Of a DNA stretch of 44,951 bases, positions 9,601-16,865 are shown piece by piece (position 1 is the first letter of the stretch; every line of letters begins with the position of its first letter). Source of the DNA: Kiritimatiellia bacterium (GTDB taxonomy: Bacteria > Verrucomicrobiota > Kiritimatiellia > RFP12 > UBA1067); the NCBI GenBank assembly GCA_028686345.1, contig JAQUCE010000033.1:1-44951 (forward strand). Direction: 5' to 3'. The position numbers and the translations under genes were made by a program. A model generated the notes under the pieces. It searched no databases and was not told the DNA's origin. It was given only the letters and a program-made list of their open reading frames with translations.

Positions 9601-9711
9601 TTCATCATCAATTTTTCTAAGAATTGCTTTAAATTCTGGATGCTGGTCAAGCAATTCCTGTAATTCCTCATCTAACACCTTTTCATATATACCAATTGCT
9701 AAACTGCTCAT
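6607..9711 (-). CDS. PLD-nuclease/DEAD-box helicase fusion with DUF3427 C-terminus
   Basis: A 1034-residue fusion. The N-terminal phospholipase-D-like domain has one HKD-type motif (LHAKAYHF, H210 and K212, with IGSANMS at 227-233). The superfamily-2 helicase core follows, with Walker A ATGTGKT at 333-339, DEAH at 428-431, a TATPER motif and an arginine-finger motif QQLGRGLRHA. The C-terminal ~150 residues resemble DUF3427, a nuclease-like domain found with such helicases. Proteins of this design are suspected DNA repair or phage-defence enzymes. The ATG at 9711 overlaps the ancestral stop of the NUDIX frame (ATGA), so the two genes were translationally coupled. The gene is visibly more A/T-rich than the envelope cluster, which suggests acquisition. 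Confidence 0.88.
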   Translation of the reverse strand: MSSLAIGIYEKVLDEELQELLDQHPEFKAILRKIDDEEAPQVYAQFIGNLFRKALHIAKKDDRISIVNRVLEILAATDGLDYVKRHQLLASNNNLLTEVRQTKKAHVRPATPLSTSALLTGQGIDPPLEHELRAEMMTADKVDILISFIKWSGLRLLMPAFERLEKDKIPVRIISTSYMGASDPAALEWLSKQSNISVKVSYDTGGTRLHAKAYHFVRNSGYSTAYIGSANMSHTAMTQGLEWTVKVTAQDMPHILNRFGADFSSYWECPEFEDFSEIHFFKFRKAINDFKQRAINSPVFFAEITPRPFQERILDALSAARQNGSMRNLVVAATGTGKTVISALDYKRFSQDHGTRKRLLFVVHRKEILEQALACFRTVLRDQNFGELLVDGKEPVDWEHVFASVQSLNSIKPWGNLGKEHFRFVVVDEAHHGAASSYRPIFDHLQPEILLGLTATPERMDGSQILPDFGGHFAAEIRLPEALEEKLLCPFHYFGVSDNIDLDDERFWRNGKYNESELTNIYTGDDVRAKQRVDLILQSLGKYQPDLTNTRAIGFCAGIQHAHYMADHFNKASIPSGVLLGNTPQGVRSQRLQAFREGHLKFLFAVDVLSEGVDVPEINMVLFLRPTESLTVFLQQLGRGLRHAPDKDCLTVLDFVGQTHRKYRLDTKFTALLARSRLRIDLEIENDFPNLPSGCSIILERIAREKILRKIKLVLNDLNNFIPESIKTWDNHSTQPLTFTNFIDQTGLSPFDVLRKKTWTEWKSIANGKPMPDDPHLKMARNTLLRIATRSDPGHLKLIEDMAKGDQVYEALEKYGEAKSAAVHYLLWGQKGAKVGVSSFKQSVDKWKENTSAVYDAAEIAQWRKNNQPYPYADIDLSFPCDLMLHASYGSNEIKAALGLNSIEKLGATGVGVFHNQDLKVYAHIVTFRKVEQDFSPTTLYKDYPISRKRLHWESQSTTTQITTTGQNYINFEERGYTILFFTRVEKEIEGVTAPFIYLGPASKLISYEGNRPISMVWELAYPMPAALFEEAKT

Positions 9712-9779
9712 ACGACAATAACCTTCTCTAATAGATGACTTATAACTGGAATATCAGCCGGAGCCCACAGCAAATCGCG

Positions 9780-10097
9780 TCACACAGATAGCGCAACCCA
9801 ACAAGAATCCATATGTTCAGTTAAAATAAATTTTGACCGCTCCAAACACCGACAAAGAAAAGGTATTAAGCAAATCACCCTAAAATCATATTCATGTACC
9901 GAATCCGGCAATCGCTGTAATTGATCGACACTCCAAGTCAGTTCCTCTTCTATTTCCCTGTGTAACGCCTTTTGGGTATCCTCATTTGGCTCAACTTGTC
10001 CTCCTGGAAACTCCCAATGGAATGCTAGTTTTTTGCCCTTTGGACGTTGTGCAGCAAAAAAACCATACATCAAAGCAATCCCCACAAACTTAAGCAA
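9780..10097 (-). CDS. NUDIX (MutT-like) hydrolase, apparently truncated by an in-frame TGA
   Basis: A MutT-type pyrophosphohydrolase, expected to remove pyrophosphate from (oxidised) nucleoside triphosphates. The Nudix box begins GGQVEPNE and continues to REIEEEL (about residues 33-53), and WEFPGG precedes it. The frame stops at TGA 9780-9782. The same frame continues for 23 codons as RDLLWAPADIPVI..., which is the usual MutT C-terminal signature, and ends in a TGA overlapping the helicase ATG. The original gene therefore very likely spanned 9708-10097 and carries a nonsense change, readthrough or sequencing error. The start is unclear: TTG 10097 or GTG five codons later; no ATG fits. It is the first gene of the helicase operon. 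Confidence 0.75.
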   Translation of the reverse strand: MLKFVGIALMYGFFAAQRPKGKKLAFHWEFPGGQVEPNEDTQKALHREIEEELTWSVDQLQRLPDSVHEYDFRVICLIPFLCRCLERSKFILTEHMDSCWVALSV

Positions 10098-10152
10098 CCA
10101 ACCAAAACTTAATGCTACATGTTACTCTTAAATTAGGCGAATGTAAACAGAA

Positions 10153-10761
10153 TCACACACCCATCCTCCCTCGGTGCTGTCCCAACAATTTATGGTCTGG
10201 AAGGGAACGCACAGGCATCTTGATTTTGCGCCCTTCAACCGCTAAAAAATGCTCTTTAAAAGCTCTATTGGTGTAGTGGTCTTTCAAAGACGGGCTGAGG
10301 ATCAGACGGTAATTGTCATCAAAAGAGATCAGGTGGCGATCAAAGGCGGCATCATAGGTTGCGGAGAGACAGATTCCATTGGCGGGGTTCATACGGTTCT
10401 TTGTCTCTTTATAAATCTTCCACAAGAGCTCTTCGTGCTGTTGAATGTACTTGTATGCGCCCAAAAAGGCTTGATAGCTGCCTAATGCCGCTGAATAAAA
10501 TCCCTGCTTCCAATAACTTGAAGGTTCATGCCCACCGAAAATTCCAGATGCTTTTTTGCGTTGTTCAATAAGGACAAAACCATATAGCTGCGATATTATT
10601 TCCGGTGATTGTATTGACCATATATCAGAGTATTGAACAAACGTTGTTGTCCGACTTTTCAGAATCGAACCTAACATCTCCAAAGCACGCACGTAGGAGT
10701 GAGCCGTCCCACTCCCCTCCACACTATTCTCTCTGATATACCTGTAATACTCGTCGCGCAT
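10153..10761 (-). pseudogene. HNH endonuclease remnant, copy 1 (internal deletion)
   Basis: A 202-codon frame from ATG 10761 (AAGG upstream). The first ~110 residues match the frame in repeat copy 2 almost perfectly. Then comes NPANGICLSATYDAAFDRHLISFDD, the second half of an HNH_2-type nuclease domain (the NG-x-L...H/Y..FD...S signature), and a common tail KMPVRSLPDHKLLGQHR. The first half of the HNH domain, with its Cys/His residues, is missing: the sequence jumps from KIYKETK straight to the second half. It is therefore a fused deletion product and probably has no nuclease activity. Confidence 0.7.
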
Positions 10762-11512
10762 ACACAAACCTTTGGCTTGCGAGATTAAAATAATTTTAAA
10801 GATTAAAATATTTTTGTTGGTGATCGATCTCTTTAACTCTGTGCCTCAGTGGCAAAGAAAACTACCGATGTAACTGAGCAAATCAACACAACCTTTTTCG
10901 CCCCATCACCTCAAACCAATTCCAAACGAATTGATGTTCACGTAAATATGGCTCAATATCCCGGCTTTGTGTGAAATCACAGAATCATTAAATCATTTTT
11001 AAGTGCCAGCGTTACGATAAAGATACTCGAAATGTGTGTTCATGGCAACCACATTTACTAATTATTTATAAACAAAGAGGTTTAAGTGAGAAATCCCTCG
11101 GATGGAATGTGATTGTGGTGTGGGAGTGTGAAATCAAAGCGTCCGACCAAGTCATGCGGTCTATAAAGGAAAGGCTGGATCATCCGGACACAAGGCTGCT
11201 GGCCGCAGAGGAGCAAAGCGAGTACTCAGTGCGCGAGCGCGGGAGAAATGGATGAAAGGGCAAAATTGTTTCTGCCTAAGCTCTGTAAATAATACTCCGT
11301 TGTCACTTATACCGTAACTTCCCAAGTCTGTTTTGGAGCAGCCTAAAGGCTGAACAACAAACCTTAAGCAGCAGCCGTTTGTTGTTCACGCTTCAGCGTG
11401 CTACTATCATTCGATTTCTTATTTTTTTTGCCCGCGAATCTCCGCGAATGGATAAGATCCCTTTTAAAAATATGACTTGTAATTTAAAGCGCAATATTCG
11501 TGAAGATTGCAA
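10762..11512. other. Spacer inside repeat copy 1
   Basis: Apart from the vsr remnant, no gene is supported. An element at about 11338-11401 (AGGCTGAACAACAAACCTTA and on) recurs at 23818-23877 and, degenerated, at 38037-38088. A CTCTGTGCCTCAGTGGCAAA element lies near 10837-10856. Confidence 0.5.
11003..11255 (+). pseudogene. vsr mismatch endonuclease remnant, copy 1
   Basis: The stretch encoding SLGWNVIVVWECEIK matches the C-terminal strand-helix of Vsr, the very-short-patch repair endonuclease (E. coli reads LGWRVLIVWECAL). Just upstream, in another frame, YSKCVF matches the YRCVIF that precedes the catalytic HGCFWH motif of Vsr, but that motif and the central helices are deleted or scrambled. 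Vsr genes usually sit beside cytosine-5 methylase or restriction genes, which fits the adjacent HNH remnant. Not functional. Confidence 0.6.
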
Positions 11513-12220
11513 TTACGCGAAACTGCGGAGAGTACCGATCATAATGTACTCCGCAAACTTCCTGTCGGTATGCTTTGTAAGGTCACCAATCCTAAAAACT
11601 GATTTAGCGGCAATAACAAAACCAACGGCCTCAGGCTTTCCAACCAAAACAAAGAGAAGAACAAAGACTCTTTCAAGTATGCCGATAGTTCGACCTCCAT
11701 CCGGTATTCCAGGAGGATTCTTTTTCGGCAAATGCATCGCAAACGAAGACATCTGAGACTTAAGCAATACACTCACCCCATAAATGCCAACTGCAAATCC
11801 TGAGATAAGCACTAACGATTTAGAATAGGCCAATCCGTAAGCTTTAGCCCAGTAGTTTACCGGCAAAGTCATGTACCCCCAACCACCCTTAATGGACAGC
11901 CATAAAAGTATGATCGCGCCTATGTGAATAATTTGATCTCCAATAAATAAAATCGTGTCGTTCAAGTAGCTTAATTTTTTTTGAGCTATACAGCATTTAA
12001 TGCTGTCAACTAACAGGTGGAGAACAAAAACCACAGTTACAATCGGCCAGGCGCTCCAGGAACCCAAAAGTATCCACGTTGCTAAAGAAACCCCAATTAC
12101 ATGTATCATTTTCCAAATTATTGATTTGGCTTTCTTCTCAGCCAAACTATCACTTTGAAGGATAAAATCACCAAAGAAGTGCCCTGCCAGCAAAGCAAGA
12201 ATTAAAACGGCTATACTCAA
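11513..12220 (-). CDS. DUF3307 membrane protein (SatE-like partner of SatD)
   Basis: A roughly 235-residue membrane protein with about five hydrophobic segments and the DUF3307 N-terminal signature GHFFGDFILQSD (residues about 14-25). Proteins of this family often pair with SatD-family proteins; their biochemical role is unknown. AAAGGAGG lies 5 bases before TTG 12220, so I prefer that start to GTG 12223. Only a short gap separates it from satD. Its stop codon lies a base or two from the edge of the flanking direct repeat. As the last gene of the BREX-like operon it could be a membrane-located effector or regulator, but that is inference from position only. Confidence 0.72.
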   Translation of the reverse strand: MSIAVLILALLAGHFFGDFILQSDSLAEKKAKSIIWKMIHVIGVSLATWILLGSWSAWPIVTVVFVLHLLVDSIKCCIAQKKLSYLNDTILFIGDQIIHIGAIILLWLSIKGGWGYMTLPVNYWAKAYGLAYSKSLVLISGFAVGIYGVSVLLKSQMSSFAMHLPKKNPPGIPDGGRTIGILERVFVLLFVLVGKPEAVGFVIAAKSVFRIGDLTKHTDRKFAEYIMIGTLRSFA

Positions 12221-12231
12221 CACAACCTCCT

Positions 12232-12918
12232 TTACAACCCCGCAAGGTTGTTATCCAAAATACAACCTTTTAAGGTTGTATAAACCCATTCCAAAGCAGG
12301 CTCTATTCCTGGCCACCCAGCTGCATAGAGGTGCTTCTGGACTGCCTGTTGGGTAATAGGCCTAGGCTCCCATTCCTTTGCAATCTCCTCCTGTAAGAGC
12401 CCTTTAAGCGCCAAACAGACTGCCTTTGCCTGCAATGCAGTCCATTGTCGGACAAGAGCATCTAAGACACCCAAAACAGCATCAATACCAACATCTTTTT
12501 TACCCAAACCTGAGACCCCCATACCCGGCATGCGTTTACGAAGTTTGTCAAGTTTGTGCCCAGATAATCTATAAGCATCGCCACCACCAGCGGCAGATAT
12601 ATCATCAGGAAAAAAATCAACCTCACCAAAACCGATGGCAACAGACGTATGTTGCTTCTTCCCGAACTCCTCCTGACTCTGAACCAATAAAGAAGCCCTG
12701 AAAAACAAAGCGGCATCAACCGCTTTCGCCGGAGTTTTGACAACAAACTGCCAGGCATCTCCTCTAAAACATGTGAAATGATCTATCTGACATTTATCTA
12801 ATGCCACAACCATATCCTGAAAAGAGGAGGATAAAACTTGTTCTAGACGTTTTTTATGCGCCTGCCCCATTCTTTCGGAAGCATTCACGTCACCGGTGAT
12901 AACTGCAACTATACTCAT
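12232..12918 (-). CDS. SatD-family protein
   Basis: A 228-residue protein of the SatD type. It has an N-terminal VITGDVNASERMG strand-loop, a central IGFGEVDFFPDD...GGGDAYRLSG segment reminiscent of nucleotide-cyclase-like folds, and a C-terminal helix-turn-helix-like part (ITQQAVQKHLYAAGWPG, about 195-211). SatD was named in Streptococcus secretion and acid tolerance; its activity is not known. The start has a good AAGGA box 7-8 bases before ATG 12918. It sits 50 bases downstream of pglX, where type 6 BREX loci carry pglZ. It may sense a nucleotide or control the operon; this is a guess. Confidence 0.68.
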   Translation of the reverse strand: MSIVAVITGDVNASERMGQAHKKRLEQVLSSSFQDMVVALDKCQIDHFTCFRGDAWQFVVKTPAKAVDAALFFRASLLVQSQEEFGKKQHTSVAIGFGEVDFFPDDISAAGGGDAYRLSGHKLDKLRKRMPGMGVSGLGKKDVGIDAVLGVLDALVRQWTALQAKAVCLALKGLLQEEIAKEWEPRPITQQAVQKHLYAAGWPGIEPALEWVYTTLKGCILDNNLAGL

Positions 12919-12968
12919 AGGGTTTTCCTTAATAAAATTACTTGGTTAAAAGATCCATCAACAGCCAT

Positions 12969-15900
12969 CTATTGATAAACGGATTCAAGGTTATGAGCGA
13001 TGGCCAACGACTTGTCGATCCGGCATTTCTCGCGCACACGGTCTGGCCAGATATTATATGCCAGATGCGCCCAATCGTAGTCACCTGCCTCCAGTTTATC
13101 CCAACACTCCTTACACGCTTTCTGCCACGGCTTGTGGAGGAACAGCTTCCATAATGGAGCAGCATTTATAATCACGCCATCGTTTAGATCCGGATTAAAG
13201 GGTATTTCGGCAACTCTGAGCAACTCAGCACGCAAAACATCAAGTTCATCGCGGAAACTGAGGAGCTTTTCCAACTCATCACGCTGCTGGATTGTTCCGC
13301 CTTCTGCAAGTTCTGATTGCAGTTGCTCAACCTCACGTGAAATCACTCTTATTTTTGGTCCCACAAAATCATTAATACACGAATATAGCGTCTGCCCACT
13401 CAAACGGTGATAGTAGATCCATAGCGTATATGAACCTGATTCCGTAGAGAGCGGCCAATAGATAGGAGCTTTCCGGCGACTCTTACTGTAACGCTTAAGA
13501 TGGTCGGCGAAGAAGGAGGCGGGCCGGCGGAAATAGTCACGTAAGGTCTTCACACCGAGGATCTCGCAGGCCTCCTGCTCGATGGCTTCAGCGCGATCCT
13601 TCCAAATCACCTCGATGGCTGCGCGTACACGGACGACGATGTCCTCGGGGTGATTCTCGTCGTCCACCAGGATACCGAGCCAGGAAATGCGCAGCGGGTA
13701 ATCAGCTGGTACGTCCTGCGGCTCAGCTGGCAAACCCTCGGTGTTCTGAAGCATGCCGGGCGGGCAGACCGGCAGCGGGTCAAAGGGATCGGGCAACTCG
13801 GGCGGCTGGCGTTCGCCGGTGGCATAGCGAATGTCCCAACGGCCGAAGGCGCTGCCGAGCAAAAAACTGCAGCCCAACTCCGCCACTGAGCCCGGTCTAA
13901 TGAGGTCAGTATGCTCTTCGAGTCGATGGTCGTCTTCCGAGATTTCGAACGCTTCAAGGTCAATCTCGGGTAATGAATACTCGGTCGAAACTAAGGTTGA
14001 AATCTGCGAATTGAGAGTAACTGACCGGGCACTGGAAGAAGAGAAAAGTTCGTATAGGTATACCAGAACATCCTGCAAGCAATCAAATGCGCAATATGGC
14101 AGAGGTTGAAAAATTCGATCTGTCTCCTCTTTTGCGTAAACAGACGCTTTAGTTTTCCAAATCTTTTCTGCAAGCCCTCCAATCTCGGAAGTTATATTTG
14201 AAGACGATGCCCATGGAATCGAATTGATTACACCCGTTTCGAATGATCCCGCCTGAATTTGCAGGTGAATTAGGGCTCTTACTGGCGCTGCGTTCCAATA
14301 AGCCAAAGAAAACGAATCATCCGATCCCACGGGCGAGAAGATTACTGGGCCTTTGTCTGCGAAGATGCAACCTTTGGGCAGATTTCTCGGGGAGAAACCC
14401 TTTACCGTCCGGCGAGGGTATGTGATTCCGGTTCGTCGATAGTATGTGGAAGCCCTTCGGCTCTGTGCATTTGTGCCATATCCGATACGGTTATACTCTC
14501 CGACTTCTTTGCCATCCTTCTCCCAGTTGACTACTAAATGGATGTCGTTGTAGTAAGTCTCAAAGTAGCCACCCTTCGAGAAGAAAACCCAAGTGTTCGT
14601 CCAACCCAAATCTTCGGGCGAAACTTCCCAAGCCAGTCGCAGAAAACGAAAGTCATCGTAGGTTGTACTTCCTGCTCTTGCAGATCCCCCTAAATCGGTA
14701 AAAGTCTTTGACTTTTGCGACCATTCCCAGAATGCAGCTGGAATGTTATAGAGGAATCGAGCGTTGCTGATCTCTTTCAATCGAGAACGTACCTGATGAT
14801 AGGTTAAGTCGTTGTTTTCGCTTTGTAAGACGGCACCGATGTGCTCAAGTAGAGTTGGTCCAGGTTCAGTGGATCGACGAAGGTCGAATGCTGTACATAC
14901 ACATGAAGGCGAAAACGGGTTTGTGAATGTCGATGCACATGCAAAAACCATCGCGCCATCGAGGATCCCGCCTCCGAGGTCTGCAACATGTTCGACAGAC
15001 GGCAAAAACGAGTTTTGCCGCCAATTGCTCAAAGTTTTAGTGTATAAACAAGCACGAGAAGTAATCGCGCCTACCTTCCCAATCTCACAAACACTGCGAG
15101 TTCGTTCTAGAAAGGCGGCAAGAACATCAATAAACGCTTCAGGATAGGTAGATTTCATGTAGCCTACAGTATTCATGGCAGGTTCCCCGAACGGCGGATT
15201 CATCACGACAGCGTCGTAGCGTTTGCGGCAGAGGTCGATGAATGCAAAGCCACGTGCGGCATCATCGGCAAAGAGGCGCCGCTGATAGGACTCAGCGTCG
15301 GCTTGCTCGGCATAGGCGCGGAGGGCGTCGATGACCTGTTGCTCGGCGGTATCAAAAAACTCCTCTTGCGAACTGTCCTTGCCCGTGCGAGTGAACAAAT
15401 CGTTCTGCTGCTTGACCCACTCCGTACGGGCAGTGTCGATGGCGGTACGGATTTCCTCCTCAATTTTAAGAAGAGAGCCAGCCTCTCCGGCGAGTTTCAT
15501 TTTGTCGAAAACAGTCTTCACCAGTTCGCCAAGCATAGGTTGCTCAAGGGTGGCGACGAACTCTTCCAGCATCTCCGGACTGCCGGGCATGGGTTCGGCA
15601 CAGACGATGTTCGAGCGGCGGACGCGGGGACGTTCGGCGGGCTTGGCACCACGGGCCTGCCAAGTCTTCTGGGCGCGGAGCCAGAGGGAGAGCCCGGCGA
15701 TCTGGACGGCACGGGGGTCGATGTCGATACCATGGATGTTGTTCTCGATGATAAGGCGGGGAACATCCTTCAAAAAATCATCCTTGGATGCATACTCCTT
15801 CTGCAATGCAGGGCAGGAGCCGTTGTCCCACGACTCCTCATATATCACTTCATATAAATCAAAAGCGTAGAGGCCGAAGTGCATGGATCCGCAGGCAGGA

Positions 15901-16862
15901 TCGAGCATGCGGATCTCGCGAGGGTCCTTGATTGGTCGGTGCGGGATATAAACTGGCTGCCGCAGGAGCTCTTCCTGGCTGAGGCCCTCCTGTTCGGGCT
16001 TTTCCGTTCCAGCTTCACCCGCAGCCAGGAAAACTTCAGTGGGGCGACGGACAAGATAGCGACACTGTTCTTTTAAGCGCGTTTCCCCTTGTGTCATTTC
16101 ATACCAGATGCGACCGAGGGTATTGTCAGTCAAGAACTCGACGACGTAACGCGGTGTAAAGAACTGGTTGCGCACAGCGAGTTCGCGGGAGTTACGCGGG
16201 GCCGCAGATGCTTTGCGCATCTTTTTCCGTTCATCTGGATCGTTATAGTACTGGTATATCCAGCCGATGGTCTCGTCTTCAGACCAGATGTCCTGGAAGG
16301 CGGGTGCATTCAGAAGGTCAAGCAGAGCGAACAGTGAGTTTTCGCGAGGAAAGAGAAGAGCTTGCGGGGAATTACGGTCGAAAAGTACCCCAAGATCCAC
16401 GGAGAGTTCGTCCTCAAGACATTCGAGAAAGACACGATAACGGTCGAACCTCTCACCCAAAGCGCTGCCAGCGAGCTTAAGATAGATTTGAAACCCCTTG
16501 GAGTTAATACCTGCGCGGATACACTCCTGCACAATACCACGCTCTTCACACATGCGGAGGGCGCAGAAACGATTGAGTATGGTAAAAGCCTGTTCACGCA
16601 AAACACGATTGATTGTCTCTCCAGCAGCGTTTTTTACATTCGAGGCAGAAGCATTGAGGTGCTCAAGTCTGTCACGCAGCAGGACTGCGGTTTTGTATTG
16701 CTCATCACTGAGGTGCGGTAGTTTCTCGAGCGGCAGGCACTTGCCATCCGGCTGCATGCCGTAGATGCTTTGCAATTGTGCGGTGAACTCTTCTACCAGC
16801 AAACGTCTGGCCGCTGCAACCATACCAGCCAAATTATTCCGCGTTGTTTTATCGAAAGCCAT
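12969..16862 (-). CDS. pglX: BREX adenine-specific DNA methyltransferase PglX
   Basis: A 1297-residue gamma-type N6-adenine methyltransferase. SAM-binding motif I reads DPACGSMHF at 321-329 (a Met where the common form has Gly), and the catalytic motif IV is NPPF at 555-558. The size and extra N- and C-terminal regions fit PglX of BREX systems rather than a plain type I or IIG enzyme. In BREX, PglX methylates one strand of a non-palindromic site to mark self DNA and is also needed for phage restriction. It begins 3 bases after brxC, so it belongs to the same operon. The gene is intact from end to end. No nuclease motif was noticed. Confidence 0.87.
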   Translation of the reverse strand: MAFDKTTRNNLAGMVAAARRLLVEEFTAQLQSIYGMQPDGKCLPLEKLPHLSDEQYKTAVLLRDRLEHLNASASNVKNAAGETINRVLREQAFTILNRFCALRMCEERGIVQECIRAGINSKGFQIYLKLAGSALGERFDRYRVFLECLEDELSVDLGVLFDRNSPQALLFPRENSLFALLDLLNAPAFQDIWSEDETIGWIYQYYNDPDERKKMRKASAAPRNSRELAVRNQFFTPRYVVEFLTDNTLGRIWYEMTQGETRLKEQCRYLVRRPTEVFLAAGEAGTEKPEQEGLSQEELLRQPVYIPHRPIKDPREIRMLDPACGSMHFGLYAFDLYEVIYEESWDNGSCPALQKEYASKDDFLKDVPRLIIENNIHGIDIDPRAVQIAGLSLWLRAQKTWQARGAKPAERPRVRRSNIVCAEPMPGSPEMLEEFVATLEQPMLGELVKTVFDKMKLAGEAGSLLKIEEEIRTAIDTARTEWVKQQNDLFTRTGKDSSQEEFFDTAEQQVIDALRAYAEQADAESYQRRLFADDAARGFAFIDLCRKRYDAVVMNPPFGEPAMNTVGYMKSTYPEAFIDVLAAFLERTRSVCEIGKVGAITSRACLYTKTLSNWRQNSFLPSVEHVADLGGGILDGAMVFACASTFTNPFSPSCVCTAFDLRRSTEPGPTLLEHIGAVLQSENNDLTYHQVRSRLKEISNARFLYNIPAAFWEWSQKSKTFTDLGGSARAGSTTYDDFRFLRLAWEVSPEDLGWTNTWVFFSKGGYFETYYNDIHLVVNWEKDGKEVGEYNRIGYGTNAQSRRASTYYRRTGITYPRRTVKGFSPRNLPKGCIFADKGPVIFSPVGSDDSFSLAYWNAAPVRALIHLQIQAGSFETGVINSIPWASSSNITSEIGGLAEKIWKTKASVYAKEETDRIFQPLPYCAFDCLQDVLVYLYELFSSSSARSVTLNSQISTLVSTEYSLPEIDLEAFEISEDDHRLEEHTDLIRPGSVAELGCSFLLGSAFGRWDIRYATGERQPPELPDPFDPLPVCPPGMLQNTEGLPAEPQDVPADYPLRISWLGILVDDENHPEDIVVRVRAAIEVIWKDRAEAIEQEACEILGVKTLRDYFRRPASFFADHLKRYSKSRRKAPIYWPLSTESGSYTLWIYYHRLSGQTLYSCINDFVGPKIRVISREVEQLQSELAEGGTIQQRDELEKLLSFRDELDVLRAELLRVAEIPFNPDLNDGVIINAAPLWKLFLHKPWQKACKECWDKLEAGDYDWAHLAYNIWPDRVREKCRIDKSLAIAHNLESVYQ

Positions 16863-16865
16863 CGA

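Larger units (their letters stand above)
10152..11511. repeat. Direct repeat copy 1 flanking the BREX-like operon
   Basis: About 1.36 kb, matched by 22636-23983 in the same orientation. Most of it is near-identical by eye. The left edge is ATCACACACCCATCCTCC and the right edge is GATTGC just before the DUF3307 stop codon. It holds an HNH endonuclease remnant (-), a vsr remnant (+) and a spacer. The copies differ inside the HNH gene and by a hairpin insert present only in copy 2. Confidence 0.9.

Noticed and set aside
9780..9782. TGA recoded as an amino acid
   Set aside because: Other genes here end naturally at TGA (for example yjbQ and brxE), so genome-wide recoding does not fit; a local mutation, readthrough or sequencing error is more likely.
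15303..15870. Two overlapping plus-strand frames of about 180 codons
   Set aside because: Both are antisense to pglX and lie over its intact methyltransferase region.
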